Origin: Nissolia schottii
Taxonomy: Eukaryota > Streptophyta > Magnoliopsida > Fabales > Fabaceae
Direction of reading: 5' to 3'
Assembly: GCA_003254905.1 (NCBI GenBank)
Contig: QANU01086265.1
Coordinates: 688,151 to 752,150, forward strand
Length of the DNA stretch: 64,000 bases
A model generated the notes under the pieces. It saw only the letters and a program-made list of their open reading frames with translations, did no database searches and was not told where the DNA came from. A program made the position numbers and the translations under genes. Of this stretch, positions 11,586-21,839 are shown one piece after another. Every line of letters begins with the position of its first letter. Positions within the stretch are counted from its first letter, which is position 1.

Positions 11586-13100
11586 TGTCACACCCCAACT
11601 TAGGGATGCAACCGACATGCAAGGGATTAATTCCTTTACGAGAGCCTCTGGAACATTTTTCATAAAAACATGTACTTTAACTTTAATTAAAAATAAATAA
11701 AACTTTCTTTTTTTTCTGAATAAACATGAACTCTTTTACATAAACATAAATATACATGATAAAATACGTGATTGATCCAAAGACCCTGCTTGTATACAAC
11801 CGGAGCACTCTAAACATAACTCGATTACAAAATAAAAATAAGCTAACAATCCCTATAGGTAGCTTCAGCTCAAGGTGAACTGCTGACTCTTAGATTTTGA
11901 CTTCACTACACCGATCATAAACTCCATGCTCTGCTACACTGCTTTGTAACTTGTAACTGGAAGGGGAGGTGAGGGGTGAGAAGTCTGGGGAGAGTCTCAG
12001 CAAGAGGTAGTCCGCACGACGACATGAGACACTTCGAAAAACCATGACATGCAGATACAAGACATAATATATAACAAGAATCTTGCCCTAATTTACATGA
12101 CATGATACATGACATTGGGCATCATGGGCTACCATGTCCGGGCTTTATTGTCTTGCCCTAAATCTACATGAATCATATTCTACTTTACGATCGTACAAGG
12201 TATACTAGGGTCAATGTAGGTTGTCATTGAGTTACAGTTCTATCATAGATATACTCCTATGAAAACAATTTTAAATACATAACATAACATGATAGCATAA
12301 TCCTTATACTAATAGCAAAACATGACTTAATATCTTTGAGTGTTTTATCTTGAAAAAATAAAGGTAAACTAAGATCCCATGCTCAGGTAAGAGAGGTGTG
12401 TCACAATGAACATCTCAAGTACAAAGTCTTATCCTTAGTCAGAACCTTTCCTTAACATAAGTCTTCTCCCACCAGAATCTTTCCTTAACCATGATCTTTT
12501 GTTAAAGGTTTAACTAAACAATATGAATATCTATATCGCTTAATACTAATCATACACACATAACATAAATGTATTTAATGCAATAAAACATGTGGTCCCA
12601 TGTGGTTCTAAAATAGTTTCATGATTTTATAAAGTAACTTTGTAAATTTCTACTTCATAAATAAAAAGTTTCTAAATGAATAATCATGAGAAAATATCTA
12701 ATTAAATAAAAGAATAACTAACTTCATAAATACATAAATAAAATAATAAAATTTCACCTTCTAGGATTTTATAAAACATGCATAAGAAAGCCACTCACCT
12801 TAACATGACTGATTGCTAAGGAGCACTAAGTTATGAGCCCTTGACACACCCTACGTGGAGGCATTGCTTCCCCACGAACAGAAGACGAGAGGGAGAAAGA
12901 AATAAAAATATAACTAGAGCGAAACGTCTCACAAAAGTGTGACCTCCCAAGCTTTGGAGTGAATTAATAAGTTCAAACACTCACGGGGAGTCTCTCTATA
13001 TATAGGGGGAAGAGGAGGCCCTCTTCTATAGCTACATCCGATGTGGGACTAATTCTGACATTCTTTGTGTTTTTTTTTTTTGCTTCTAAAGATCATCACA
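11586..13100 (-). mobile_element. Solo LTR, 1515 bp, inserted in reverse transcriptase
   Basis: The plus-strand ends are TGTCACACCCC and CATCACA, flanked by CTATG (11581-11585) and TTATG (13101-13105), a 5-bp TSD with one mismatch. Length and TG..CA ends fit a solo LTR. The promoter (USE-like element and TATA at 12997-13049) shows that it points to the minus strand. Relatives lie at 4222-5935 and 39412-40100. No protein is encoded. Confidence 0.85.
12997..13049 (-). promoter_or_regulatory. snRNA-type USE and TATA box in solo LTR
   Basis: On the minus strand GTCCCACATCG (13049-13039) is an exact match to the plant snRNA upstream sequence element RTCCCACATCG. TATATATA (13004-12997) follows after 34 bp, the spacing known for plant Pol II snRNA promoters (Pol III types are about 10 bp closer). 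The start of the LTR lies only about 50 bp upstream. Function in the LTR is inferred. Confidence 0.65.
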
Positions 13101-13529
13101 TTATGAGTTTCGCGTAATGCCATTAGGGCTGTGTAATGCACCTGCGACCTTCCAAGCCACCATGAATGAACTGTTCCAACCCTTCCTTTGAAAATTCGTC
13201 ATTATTTTCTTTGAGGATATCTTGATTTATCGCAAGAATTTGGAGGACCACAAGGCACATTTGGAGTCTGTTTTCCATTTCTTAACCCAAGCTCAGTTTT
13301 ACCTCAAATACTCCAAGTGCACATTCGACCAGAACTCAATCATTTGAGCCATATCATCTTAAATAAGGGATTGACACTTGACCCAACGAAGATTAAAGCA
13401 ATGTACGCTTGACCTTTACCCTCTCTTGTTAAAGAACTTGATGGCTTCCTTGGCTTATCAGGATTTATAGAAAATTCGTTAGGGGGTATGCTACGGTAGC
13501 AACTCCATTAATTTAATTACTTAAAAAAG

Positions 13530-13990
13530 AAAACTTCACATGGATAATGGAATCACAAGCTGCCTTCAAGAAACTCAAATTATCAATGTCCACTATGCCT
13601 ATTTTGGCCCTGCCAGATTTTACCAAGATGTTCCAGTTGTTTTCAAATGCCTCGGATTGGAGAATGGGTGTTATGTTGACGCAAAGTGAGCACCCTGTCA
13701 CATTTTTCAGCAGAAAATTTTGTCCTAAACTACAACGTGCCTCGACCTATGTCCGTGAGCTACATGCTATAATGACGGCTGTCAAGAAGTGGCTCCACTA
13801 CTTGTTGGGGATGCAGTTTGCTATGTACATAGTCCAAACGAAAATCAAAGAACTGGTTAATCAAGTAGTTTAGACCCCCCGAGCAACACTTTTATTTATC
13901 CAAATTAATGGGATATGACTACGAGATACACTATAAGCTTGGGCACGAAAACTTGGTGGCCAACGCCCTTTCCCGAGCTCCAATCTCTTC
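13530..13990 (+). pseudogene. RNase H region of the chromovirus
   Basis: The frame 13547-13873 contains the Ty3 RNase H core (MPILALPDF, then FSRKFCPKLQRASTYVRELHAI). A frame change precedes the C-terminal tether segment near 13900-13980 (the YEIHYKLG-like and NALS-like motifs). Confidence 0.8.
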
Positions 13991-13999
13991 AAAACCCTC

Positions 14000-15160
14000 G
14001 TGTTTGGTGCTTTCCGTTCCTTATTGATAGAACAAATTCAACAGGAGCACCTCACCCTACCTGATATGATAGAGTTGAGAAAGGAGATTGATGAGAAGTC
14101 TAAGGACAGAGCAGAGTACTCAAGAAGTAATGACATCATAGTGCTCAAAGGCAAGGTAATCTTACTCGCCAATTCTCAATTAAAAAATGCCATAATACAC
14201 GAGCACCACTCCCCACCTCTTGAAGGGCATGCTGGGGTGGCCAAGACCCTTGCAAGGATTATGGCGGGGTTCACCTGAAAAAGCATGAAAGTCGATCAAA
14301 GACTTCATTGCTAAGTGCGATGTGTGCCAACAGACCAAGTATAACCGTCGAGCTCCTGAAGGACTGTTGCAGTCGATCCCTCCACCAAGACTGGTGTGGG
14401 AAGATCTTTCACTCGATCACCATACAACAAGGTTTGTCATAGTGGACAGGTTCTCCAAGGCAACCCATTTCATACTCTTACCCAGGCACCATACCGCCGC
14501 ACAGGTAGCAGAGTTGTTTGCCCATAACATATGTAAACTTCATGGGATTCCTTGAAGCATCATTTCAGATAGGGATCCCCTATTCGTCAGTAAAGTTTGG
14601 AAGGAGTTGTTCAGGTTGAGTGGGACCAAGCTCTGAATAAGCATGACCTATCATCCCCAATCAGATGGGCAGACAGAGGTCATCAATAGGACCTTGCAAC
14701 AATATTTTCGAAATTTTGTTCATGCGAAGCCTAAGAATTGCGGGGCATTACCTGCATTGGATCGAATGGTGTTATAATATAGTTACCCACGCCATGACTT
14801 GTACTACTTCGTTCGAAATTGTTTATGGCCAAAACCCGCTTGCAGTACCCAGGTTAGAAGCAGCTTTGCCCCTTCTCAGTTGAGGCCGTGAAAAGGACAA
14901 TGGAGGAATGAGATGAAGTCCTTGATCAACTCCATAAGAATCTAGTTAAGGCCCAAGAGGCTATGAAGAACGCAACAAACAAGAAGATGAGAGATCTACA
15001 ATTCACTCTAGGGTAATGGGTGTATGTCAAGCTGAGGTCGTACCTACAACGTTCCATCAGCGAGTGCAATCCTCCAAAACTAACTAAGAAATACTACAGG
15101 TCATTCCAGATTGAAGACAAAATAGGCGAAGTGGCTTATCACTTGACTCTACCCCTCCTC
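14000..15160 (+). pseudogene. Integrase of the chromovirus
   Basis: Shows the HHCC zinc-binding part (IHEHHSPPLEGHAG, then CDVCQQTKYN), the catalytic-core segment around VWEDLSLD and VDRFSKATHFI (14390-14480), and later core motifs near 14640-14830. Several stops interrupt the frames (for example 14276, 14554 and 14881). Confidence 0.85.
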
Positions 15161-15229
15161 ACTCAAGGATTCACCTAGTATTTCGTTGTTCACTTCTAAA
15201 GAAGCATATAGGAGCACCACCCTCCACCA

Positions 15230-15420
15230 TGGCTGAACTGTGAGTTGCTGCCCCAGGCACTAACAAGCCAGTAGTGAAGCCACTGGTCATCCTTGACTAT
15301 GCGTACACCACATATCGAAATCCAAAGGACACCAGGGTTTTGGTTCAGTGGACAGGGTTAGCTCCAAAAGAGGCCTCGTGGGAGAACTTAGCCTAACTCC
15401 TTAAGGACTATCCCAAGGTA
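15230..15420 (+). pseudogene. Chromodomain of the chromovirus
   Basis: Near 15330-15395 the frame reads VLVQWTGLAPKEASWENL, the core of the C-terminal chromodomain of plant chromoviruses, which directs integration to particular chromatin. A stop follows. Confidence 0.75.
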
Positions 15421-15458
15421 CACCTTGTGGACAAGGTACTTTTAATAGGGGATGGTGA

Positions 15459-15815
15459 TGTTATGGCCCAAGAGGGAGAAGCCCAAAGGGAAGACCAAGA
15501 TAGCCCATATTCGATAGCCAGAGAGAGGCCCAAGCGAACTAAACGCAGACCCCGGGGTGGGGAGACTTTGAGCATGGAACACCAAAGGGCAGCTTAGGAT
15601 ATGCATCACGGACAGCTCACTCGAGACAACTCACAACGTATGGAACACAGAAGGATAAGGACATACCAATCATTGGACTGTTAGGATCTTTTAGAAGTTT
15701 TTCAATTCAGCACTAGGGTTTTCGCTATTATACTTCCTTGAAACTCATTGAGCAACAATGAATGAAGCATTTTCTTTTCACCTTTTAAAGTTATCGAGGT
15801 AGGATATTCGTAACA
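15459..15815 (+). repeat. 3' LTR of the chromovirus
   Basis: 357 bp from TGTTATGG to TTCGTAACA, preceded by the purine-rich AATAGGGGATGGTGA that serves as polypurine tract. Compared with the 5' LTR it lacks the MITE and has a short extra segment near 15480-15515. Confidence 0.9.
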
Positions 15816-15820
15816 GATCC

Positions 15821-17035
15821 ATATTAAAAATATTCAGATTTGAGTATACTTGTTGAAAAATATTTATCAATAAGCCATTATCATGGTAAATAATTTGTTG
15901 AGAGGGGAGCCCAAAATTTGTAAAGATCTATATCAACGGGCTAAGTGAGAAAACACAATAGTGAGTTGGACACAACATCTTAATACAGTAAGTATATGAG
16001 TATTTCATACTTATAAATATGGTCCTTGGTCCTCACTTAGTCAATTCCTCACCAATGTTAAAACTATCCAATAATTCTTGTGGACTACAGTCAGTTGTAA
16101 TTTTTGATTTTGCGAAAAATAGGCTAATTCATTATCCTTATGTGATCCAATTGAGCTCAATTGTTTGGTGATCCATTTAATTAGTACGTTTTTTTTGGGT
16201 CGAAATCTAATTAGTACAAGTTTACCACATTAGTTTGAATAATGATATCCAATGCCCATGATGGGTGGATATTAAGGTTTCTTACTTATTTGTATGTTTG
16301 GTCAAGTCCTCTCTATACTCGATGCATACATTTACTTCACAATTCGGCCTATTGAGAATTGTATCAGAAGTGTGTAAACTAAGTAGAAAGCCCTAGTTAC
16401 TCACCTTTTGCTAATGGATCAAGTCTATAACTATGTCTAGTGTGGAAACTGGTTATTCGGCCTCAGGTCTAGACCAAATAAAAAGCCTACTTAATTAAAT
16501 GAGTCAATCGTCCCAAAGTTTCTTTGGTCTGTTTAAATTCATATAATTATCATTCAAAATTAATGAGGTTAGATTTGAACACAAACCATATCCCTCACTA
16601 CTAATCTACTACTAGACTAACTCGAATTGTTATACCAATTTGTGTAAATGTAATATATTCATACATTATTATAATATCCTCCCTTCGTCCCATATTAATT
16701 ATTGCTTTCACTTTTTTGGTCATTGATAAATCAAATTATTTAGACACAATTATGTCTAAATATATTAAAATGAACGCAATAGTTAATTTGGGACGAACGG
16801 TTATTTATTAAGGATAAATTTATTTATTATAGTGTATTTATAATAACAAAAGTGTTAGGTGTATAACAGAATTGTTGTTACCGTACAACCAACGTATATA
16901 TACGTATGACATACACTGAGAATGATGTGTGAACAAACATTTTAAACATAGATGAACAAACATTTTCACATGTGGAAGCAAAAAAAGGGAGTTGCGACAT
17001 ATTAAATAACAAAAAATAATTGTCACACTCTCTCC
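15821..17035. other. AT-rich intergenic DNA
   Basis: No ORF with recognisable domains. GTTGGACACAACATCTTAAT near 15964 resembles a stretch near 8703 on the other side of the chromovirus, so the host region already held a repeat. The only bounded element is the Stowaway-like MITE at 16676-16806. Confidence 0.5.
16676..16806. mobile_element. Stowaway-like (Tc1/mariner) MITE
   Basis: The left end CTCCCTTCGTCCCATATTAA and the complement of the right end (CGTTCGTCCCAAATTAACTA) are imperfect inverted repeats of the CTCCCTCCGTCCCA type. The element is about 130 bp, AT-rich, with no ORF, and lies next to TA dinucleotides expected as its target duplication. Confidence 0.65.
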
Positions 17036-17394
17036 TGCCCCTCACTCACATTCTAAAATGCGTGTACTCACTTTATCTCATAAACAAACATTACAAAATA
17101 AATGAACAAATATTAAAGAATAAATAAACAAAAATTATCAAACACAAAAAATAAAATAAAATGTGACTCACACAAACTAAATAGTAAAGAATAAATGTCA
17201 CGTTTTTTCTCCTGTTCTGCCCCCACTCTCTCATAAACATTGCACCATAAATAAACAAACATTATAGCACTCAGAAATAAACGTTACAAAATTCATAAAC
17301 AAACATTACAACATAAATAAACAAACATTATACCACACAAAACAAAGAAGAAAACGTACATTACTTCACTCATAAATAAACATTTTGCCATATT

Positions 17395-18921
17395 TGTTGA
17401 AAGCTTGTTTTTAAACTGTCGTCGTTTTATATATCCGTCTTTACAACTTTCAGATCTTCAAGGGATCTAATTGCAGTATAGTCGGGTATAGTCATCTCCA
17501 CAGGGAGTTGGTAAATGTCATTCTTGAACTTCTTCATTAAACAATAGAGTAGATGGATTAGAAATTCATTGCAAAATAAAGACAGGAAAAGAAAATAAAT
17601 ACAAGATAAAACGACAACAAATCAGAGATAGGTTAGCAAGCTTGTTGGGTTTTGTATCATGTATAGTTTCTTGTATTCATAACTTAATACAGATGAATTA
17701 TCTTTCCTTTGATTTTTCGTCACCAGTTCTTATCTTAAACATCTTTTTCAAGCATGATAAGATGATTAGGTTTACTTTATTAGTCTGTCAATTTCTTGCA
17801 CAATTTAACAAAGTAAACCAACATTAATTCAGATGTTAAAGCGACTAATAACCCCGATTCTATTTCTAGCAATTAAGTTTATTAGATGAAATGGTTTAAG
17901 TTCAACTTTACTGAGTCAGTTTTCACTCGCGCCAATTAGGTTTAGATTCAAGCTTTAGTTAACCAGATTAAACATTGAATTGATTTCCACTTAACAATGT
18001 AGCTTTCACTCACAAATATTAAGTTACAAAACAATATTTAATTAGTTGAACTATAGCTGGCATTAAGCACAAAACCAATTCATGAAAATCAAAGAACAGA
18101 TATATTCATTCATGCAGAAAATAACATGGATACAATTAGGCTATAGCATTGATCAAAATCCCAACAACAAGAAGATTACAAAATCATCTTACAAGAGAGG
18201 ATCACAGAGGCAAGGTAAGGACCACTCACCATGACACGTTCTCACGCCGTCATAACAAGGACCGTCGTGCTTCTTGATTTCTCTCGGCCCCTAGACTAGC
18301 CTCCTCTTTGTTGCTTAAAACAATGCTAACAAAACTTTAAGACTATAGAGAAATTGGGGGAGAACGGATTCTGTGAAGGTGAGGGAATGCTTCTGAATGC
18401 TGCTCCTGGGGCTTATATTTATAGGCCAAATTCCTCGAGCGTCGCTCAGCGGCCTCAGGGCTTCGCTGAGCGGCACATGTTTCTTCGTGGTGAAGTCTTC
18501 TCAGTTCTGAAAGGTGGCTCTACTCTGACATTATCCTGTCACCGCTGAGCGGCGTGCAGAGCACTGAGCGGTGTCAGTGCGGCTTGCAGTGCGACTGCAG
18601 GGTGGCTTGCAGAGCTTGCTTCGTCCTTAAGTTACTTCACTTTGAAGTAAGATACCGCTGAGCGGCCTTGGACCCCCGTTGAGCGGTCTGCTCTTCTGGT
18701 TCCCTTTTTGCTTGTTTTTGTCTTTTTTTCCTTCTGTTCCTTGCCTTTTTCTCTTTGGAAATTTAAATCTGTAATATTCATCATTTTAGCCTTTTGTATC
18801 CATTTTTTCTTTTTTATGAATTTGTTGCAAAATGAGGGAAATTACTTTGATAATATATGAATTTTAAAACAAAAAGATTATTATTTTAACTTGTAAAAGT
18901 ACTAAAATATAACACTTAACA
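17395..18921 (-). mobile_element. Solo LTR with CCGCTGAGCGG palindromes, copy A
   Basis: 1527 bp from TGTTGAAAGC to CACTTAACA, flanked by perfect 5-bp repeats ATATT (17390-17394, 18922-18926). Its reverse complement aligns with 33612-35067, including the CACAGGGAGTTGGTA / TACCAACTCCCTGTG-type segment and AGATCTTCAAGGGATC. TATAAATA on the minus strand lies at 18423-18416. Palindromic CGCTGAGCG/CGCTCAGCG motifs lie just upstream of it (18443-18690) in pairs about 21 bp apart. No coding capacity. Confidence 0.9.
18416..18690 (-). promoter_or_regulatory. LTR promoter: TATA box with paired GC palindromes upstream
   Basis: TATAAATA at 18423-18416 (minus). CTCAGCGG/CTGAGCGG-type motifs lie at 18445 and 18466, 18545 and 18564, 18658 and 18679: three pairs spaced 21, 19 and 21 bp. 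Confidence 0.6.
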
Positions 18922-19205
18922 ATATTACAACACAAATAAATAAACATTACACTACACAAAAATGAAGAAGTAAACATACACTACTTCACTCATAAACAAA
19001 CATTATACCACACATAAATAGACATTTTACCACACCTAAATATTATATCACAAAGAAGCAAACATTGCAACACTCATGAATAAACATTACAATACACATA
19101 AACAAGCATTACACCACACATAATCAAATAAATAAGCAAACATTACAACACTCGTAAACAAACATTACAACACACATAAATAAACTTCACACTACACCAA
19201 AATAT

Positions 19206-20160
19206 TATAAAACATATAGAACAACATAGATCAGAGAAGAATATCCTCGTTCATGTTCTCCATAACGTATTAAGAAAAATAAAAAAAAGGCAAAAATGAA
19301 GAAAATAGCAAGAAACGAAAAAAAAACAGACAAGAAAAAAGAAACAAAATAAGAAAAATAGCATAATGAAAAAAAAAAAATTAGAGGTTGCAATTGAAAA
19401 AAATGAGAAAAAATGAAGAAAGGTTGTGAAAAATGAGGAAAAAAAAAACAAAAAACAAAAAAGAAGGAGGAGAGGAGAAGAAAAGCATGACTTGGAGAAG
19501 AGTGGGGAAATGAGAGAAAAAATCAATATTTAATATTGATGTACAATTGATGAATACTTTTTTTGTGTACACATATCATTTATCTTATAATAATATAATA
19601 TATTAATAAAAAAATTTATAATATATTTATTTCAAGAAGTCCACCTAGGCCATATCTGTTTTTTAAACAGGTTAGGTCAAGTTTTTTTATAAAAAAGAAG
19701 CTCTTGATAACTAATAGAGTCTGACCTGTTTAGTGCTTCCCTTGTTCCACTCCTAACTGTGTCGATTCTCATACATGAATTAAAGATCATGCCATTAAGT
19801 ATATCATGTGTTTTCATTTCATATGATCTTCCATGCTTTTTTTCTTACGTGTGGTAATACAGCTAGTGATTATATGAAGTAAGACTTGATACAAGACATG
19901 ATTATATCCGTACAATAGTTGATTTTGAAGTTTTGATTTTTTTTTTAAATGTTAAGAAACTCATTTAGCTTTGATGATGATGATAATAATTGTAATAAAA
20001 TAAATAAATAAGTTATATCAGTGCCCGTGTGGGTTTTCTATATAGGTAGGTAGAGGCTGAAATGTTAACTATAAAGTTTATTTAACATGACGCAATATGG
20101 GTAGAAAAAATAACGGAGTGAGACAACTAGTATTGACATATATACTCGAGTCTCAATTTA
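19206..20160. other. A/purine-rich and AT-rich DNA, no gene
   Basis: 19260-19510 is an A/G-rich low-complexity tract whose antisense open frames (F/L/S-rich) are compositional artefacts. The remainder is ordinary AT-rich sequence. Confidence 0.6.
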
Positions 20161-20424
20161 TCACATGTCAAATTATTATGTTTCTATGTAACAAAGTTAG
20201 TTTGAGAAGTAGCATACAGTTAGCATACAGTAGAGTTAGTTAGATAAACATAACATACTAACCAGTGTAAATATAGCTCAATGTACAGATGCAACAATCA
20301 GAAATGTGATTCATTCTTCACACCATCAATTGCTTCTCTCTCAAGTTTACTCAATTTTCTCTGAGTGCTTGAGCTCAAGCATGCATATTCCTCAATTTGC
20401 TCCACTTTTCACATGGTATCAGTA
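20161..20424 (+). mobile_element. Copia LTR fragment with tRNA-Met primer-binding start
   Basis: The sequence has the layout of a short copia LTR (GTAAATATAGCTC, then CACCATCAATTGCTTCTCTC, ending in TTTTCACA). It is followed directly by TGGTATCAG, the start of the usual initiator-tRNA-Met primer-binding site. No downstream gag or second LTR is present, so it is a 5' relic. The left end is approximate. Confidence 0.5.
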
Positions 20425-21405
20425 GCCAAACATGTTTCCTCAACTCGCACTCATAACTTCAAGCTTAATCGTCAAGCTTTATTTTTTCAACTAGGCTATT
20501 TTTTTAAAAATTATTTTTCAGCTTATATTGATATAAAAATATACTACAAAACAATCGGTGATAGGTCCAAGCTGAAATGCTGAAATGCCTTTTAGTGTGA
20601 CTTAAAACACATTTAGCATGATGCGGCAAACTCAAAACTACTTAATAACTTTTTGAAAATAAAAGGGGCTGATACGGGTAAGAAAAAGTAAGCGGAAGTG
20701 GGACAACTAGTTTTTTTTTTTTTTTTTTTCATTTGGGAATTATTGTTTTTAGTTTGATTTCTTGGCCCAATTAAACTAAAAGCCTTCTCTATATAAGATC
20801 CCATTAGGTTGTTGGCAAAAACAAAGATACTTGTTCCTGCTAGACACGCAAAACAGCCAAAATGCAAAATATAAGATACTAATGTGCCTTAAAATAATTT
20901 CAGTATTTTTTTTGTAAATAAAATAATTTCAGCATGGCATCATTAATAGTTTTCTTTACCTTTAAAAAGATAAAAGTAAAAAAGATTACTCTATTGTAAA
21001 TAATTATAGATATTTATATTATTATATACAAGTATCTTCTTATTACAATTTGCTTCGATCACCTGAATATTTGTTAAACCAATAAATCTCAAAATCAGTA
21101 CCTAGTCAGCTATAATGTCCAATTCAATTTTGAAAACCTTGGTAAAAACATATAATATAGATAGGCAGGGTGGTTCTGGTGAAATTTGGAGGGTAAGGAT
21201 TTTAAATATAGATGAATGAAGTTTGCCAAGGATTTTAAATATGTAAAATTCGTTTTCTAAGTTTACTTCAAAAGGGTATATTACAGAAATAAATGACTAA
21301 TATTATCTAGATTTAAAAAATGCATAATTATTAGTAAAAACATCAAAATGAAAAGATAAACAGAAACGTCTCAAATTTATTATGGTTAGTTTTTATATCC
21401 AACAC
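20425..21405. other. AT-rich DNA, no gene
   Basis: Includes a 20-odd-base T run at 20711-20730. The segment before it (AGTGGGACAACTAGT) resembles 20110-20131 (AGTGAGACAACTAGT), hinting at a short duplication around the copia fragment. No domain-bearing ORF. Confidence 0.5.
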
Positions 21406-21758
21406 TTAACATTGGGTTCTATTACAATCATATATGCAATCACATCGAAGAGGGCCGAAGCCATATCCAACGCATACCCCATTGCCACAATATTGATTGT
21501 AGCAATCTTCTTGACACCGGGGAAGGTTGCAATTTTTGCGTTGCAAAACTGCCACACATCGTGTGTTCTTCTCATTATCATCACACATTGTTGCAGAAAC
21601 TACAAAAATATAAAATAATTTTTAAAAATATCAATTAATCACTAAATTTTTTTTGCATCATTTAAATGTAGAAACTAAGAAATTAGATAGTGACAAAATA
21701 ATGTACCTGAAATGAGAAGGACAAGAACACAAATCTGTGCAAGAGAAATCTTAGCCAT
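21406..21758 (-). CDS. Defensin-like (DEFL/LCR-type) secreted cysteine-rich peptide, two exons
   Basis: Exon 1 is 21758-21707 and exon 2 is 21599-21406, with a 107-bp intron (GT at 21706-21705, AG at 21601-21600). The spliced product has 81 residues. Exon 1 encodes MAKISLAQICVLVLLIS, a typical signal peptide, and the phase-1 intron falls at its end as in plant defensin-like and nodule cysteine-rich genes. The mature part is about 60 residues with 11 cysteines, including C-x3-C (RCQEDC), G-x-C (GNGVC) and C-x-C (RCDCIYDC), the core of the cysteine-stabilised alpha-beta fold. This predicts a secreted peptide in defence, reproductive or symbiotic signalling; which of these is not evident. TATATAA lies 63-72 bp upstream of the start. 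The odd cysteine count leaves one possibly unpaired, or the first Cys lies outside the fold. An antisense ORF over exon 2 is a shadow. Confidence 0.85.
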
Positions 21759-21820
21759 CACTCACAACTGCAAGGTAAATAACAATAGTGCAATATGACC
21801 CTTCAAAACGAAGACAACAG

Positions 21821-21830
21821 TTTATATAAC
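21821..21830 (-). promoter_or_regulatory. TATA box of the defensin-like gene
   Basis: GTTATATAAA on the minus strand, 63-72 bp upstream of the ATG at 21758, leaving room for a 5' leader of about 35 bases. Confidence 0.6.
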
Positions 21831-21839
21831 CTAGATAGC

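Larger units (their letters stand above)
11260..13500 (+). pseudogene. Reverse transcriptase, split by a solo LTR
   Basis: The first part (about 11260-11585) has the FCVNYRALN and [10 protein letters not shown] motifs. The second (from 13101) resumes with the [13 protein letters not shown] motif and the catalytic loop near 13200-13230, where the first Asp of the FDD-type motif is Glu. The solo LTR at 11586-13100 separates two adjacent codons of the domain, and the frame on both sides agrees when one copy of the target duplication is discounted. Additional stops are present. Confidence 0.85.
8865..15815 (+). mobile_element. Ty3 chromodomain retrotransposon (chromovirus), degenerate, with two nested insertions
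   Basis: Bounded by LTRs beginning TGTTATGGCCC and ending GATATTCRTRACA, with 5-bp flanks GATCT (8860-8864) and GATCC (15816-15820), a TSD with one mismatch. The order is gag, protease, reverse transcriptase, RNase H, integrase, chromodomain, which defines a chromovirus. After removing a 1515-bp solo LTR and a 226-bp MITE the element is about 5.2 kb with LTRs near 0.35 kb, fitting the compact Reina-type lineage; the lineage is an inference. All coding regions carry stops or frameshifts, so it is inactive. Confidence 0.9.
17040..19205. repeat. Degenerate minisatellite (AAACAAACATTACA type), split by a solo LTR
   Basis: Imperfect units of about 20-27 bp related to CATAAACAAACATTACAACA fill 17040-17394 and resume at 18922-19205. 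Larger blocks such as CATTACTTCACTCATAAATA recur on both sides (about 17358 and 18980), so there is a longer-range repeat as well. The solo LTR at 17395-18921 interrupts the array with a perfect 5-bp duplication. Confidence 0.75.

Noticed and set aside
19205-19572. Phe/Leu/Ser-rich antisense ORFs that look like membrane proteins
   Set aside because: Translation of an A/G-rich low-complexity tract in three frames at once; the same applies to 23426-23759.
21382-21618. Plus-strand 78-codon ORF over the defensin-like exon
   Set aside because: Shadow of the minus-strand gene, which has splice sites, a signal peptide and a cysteine motif.
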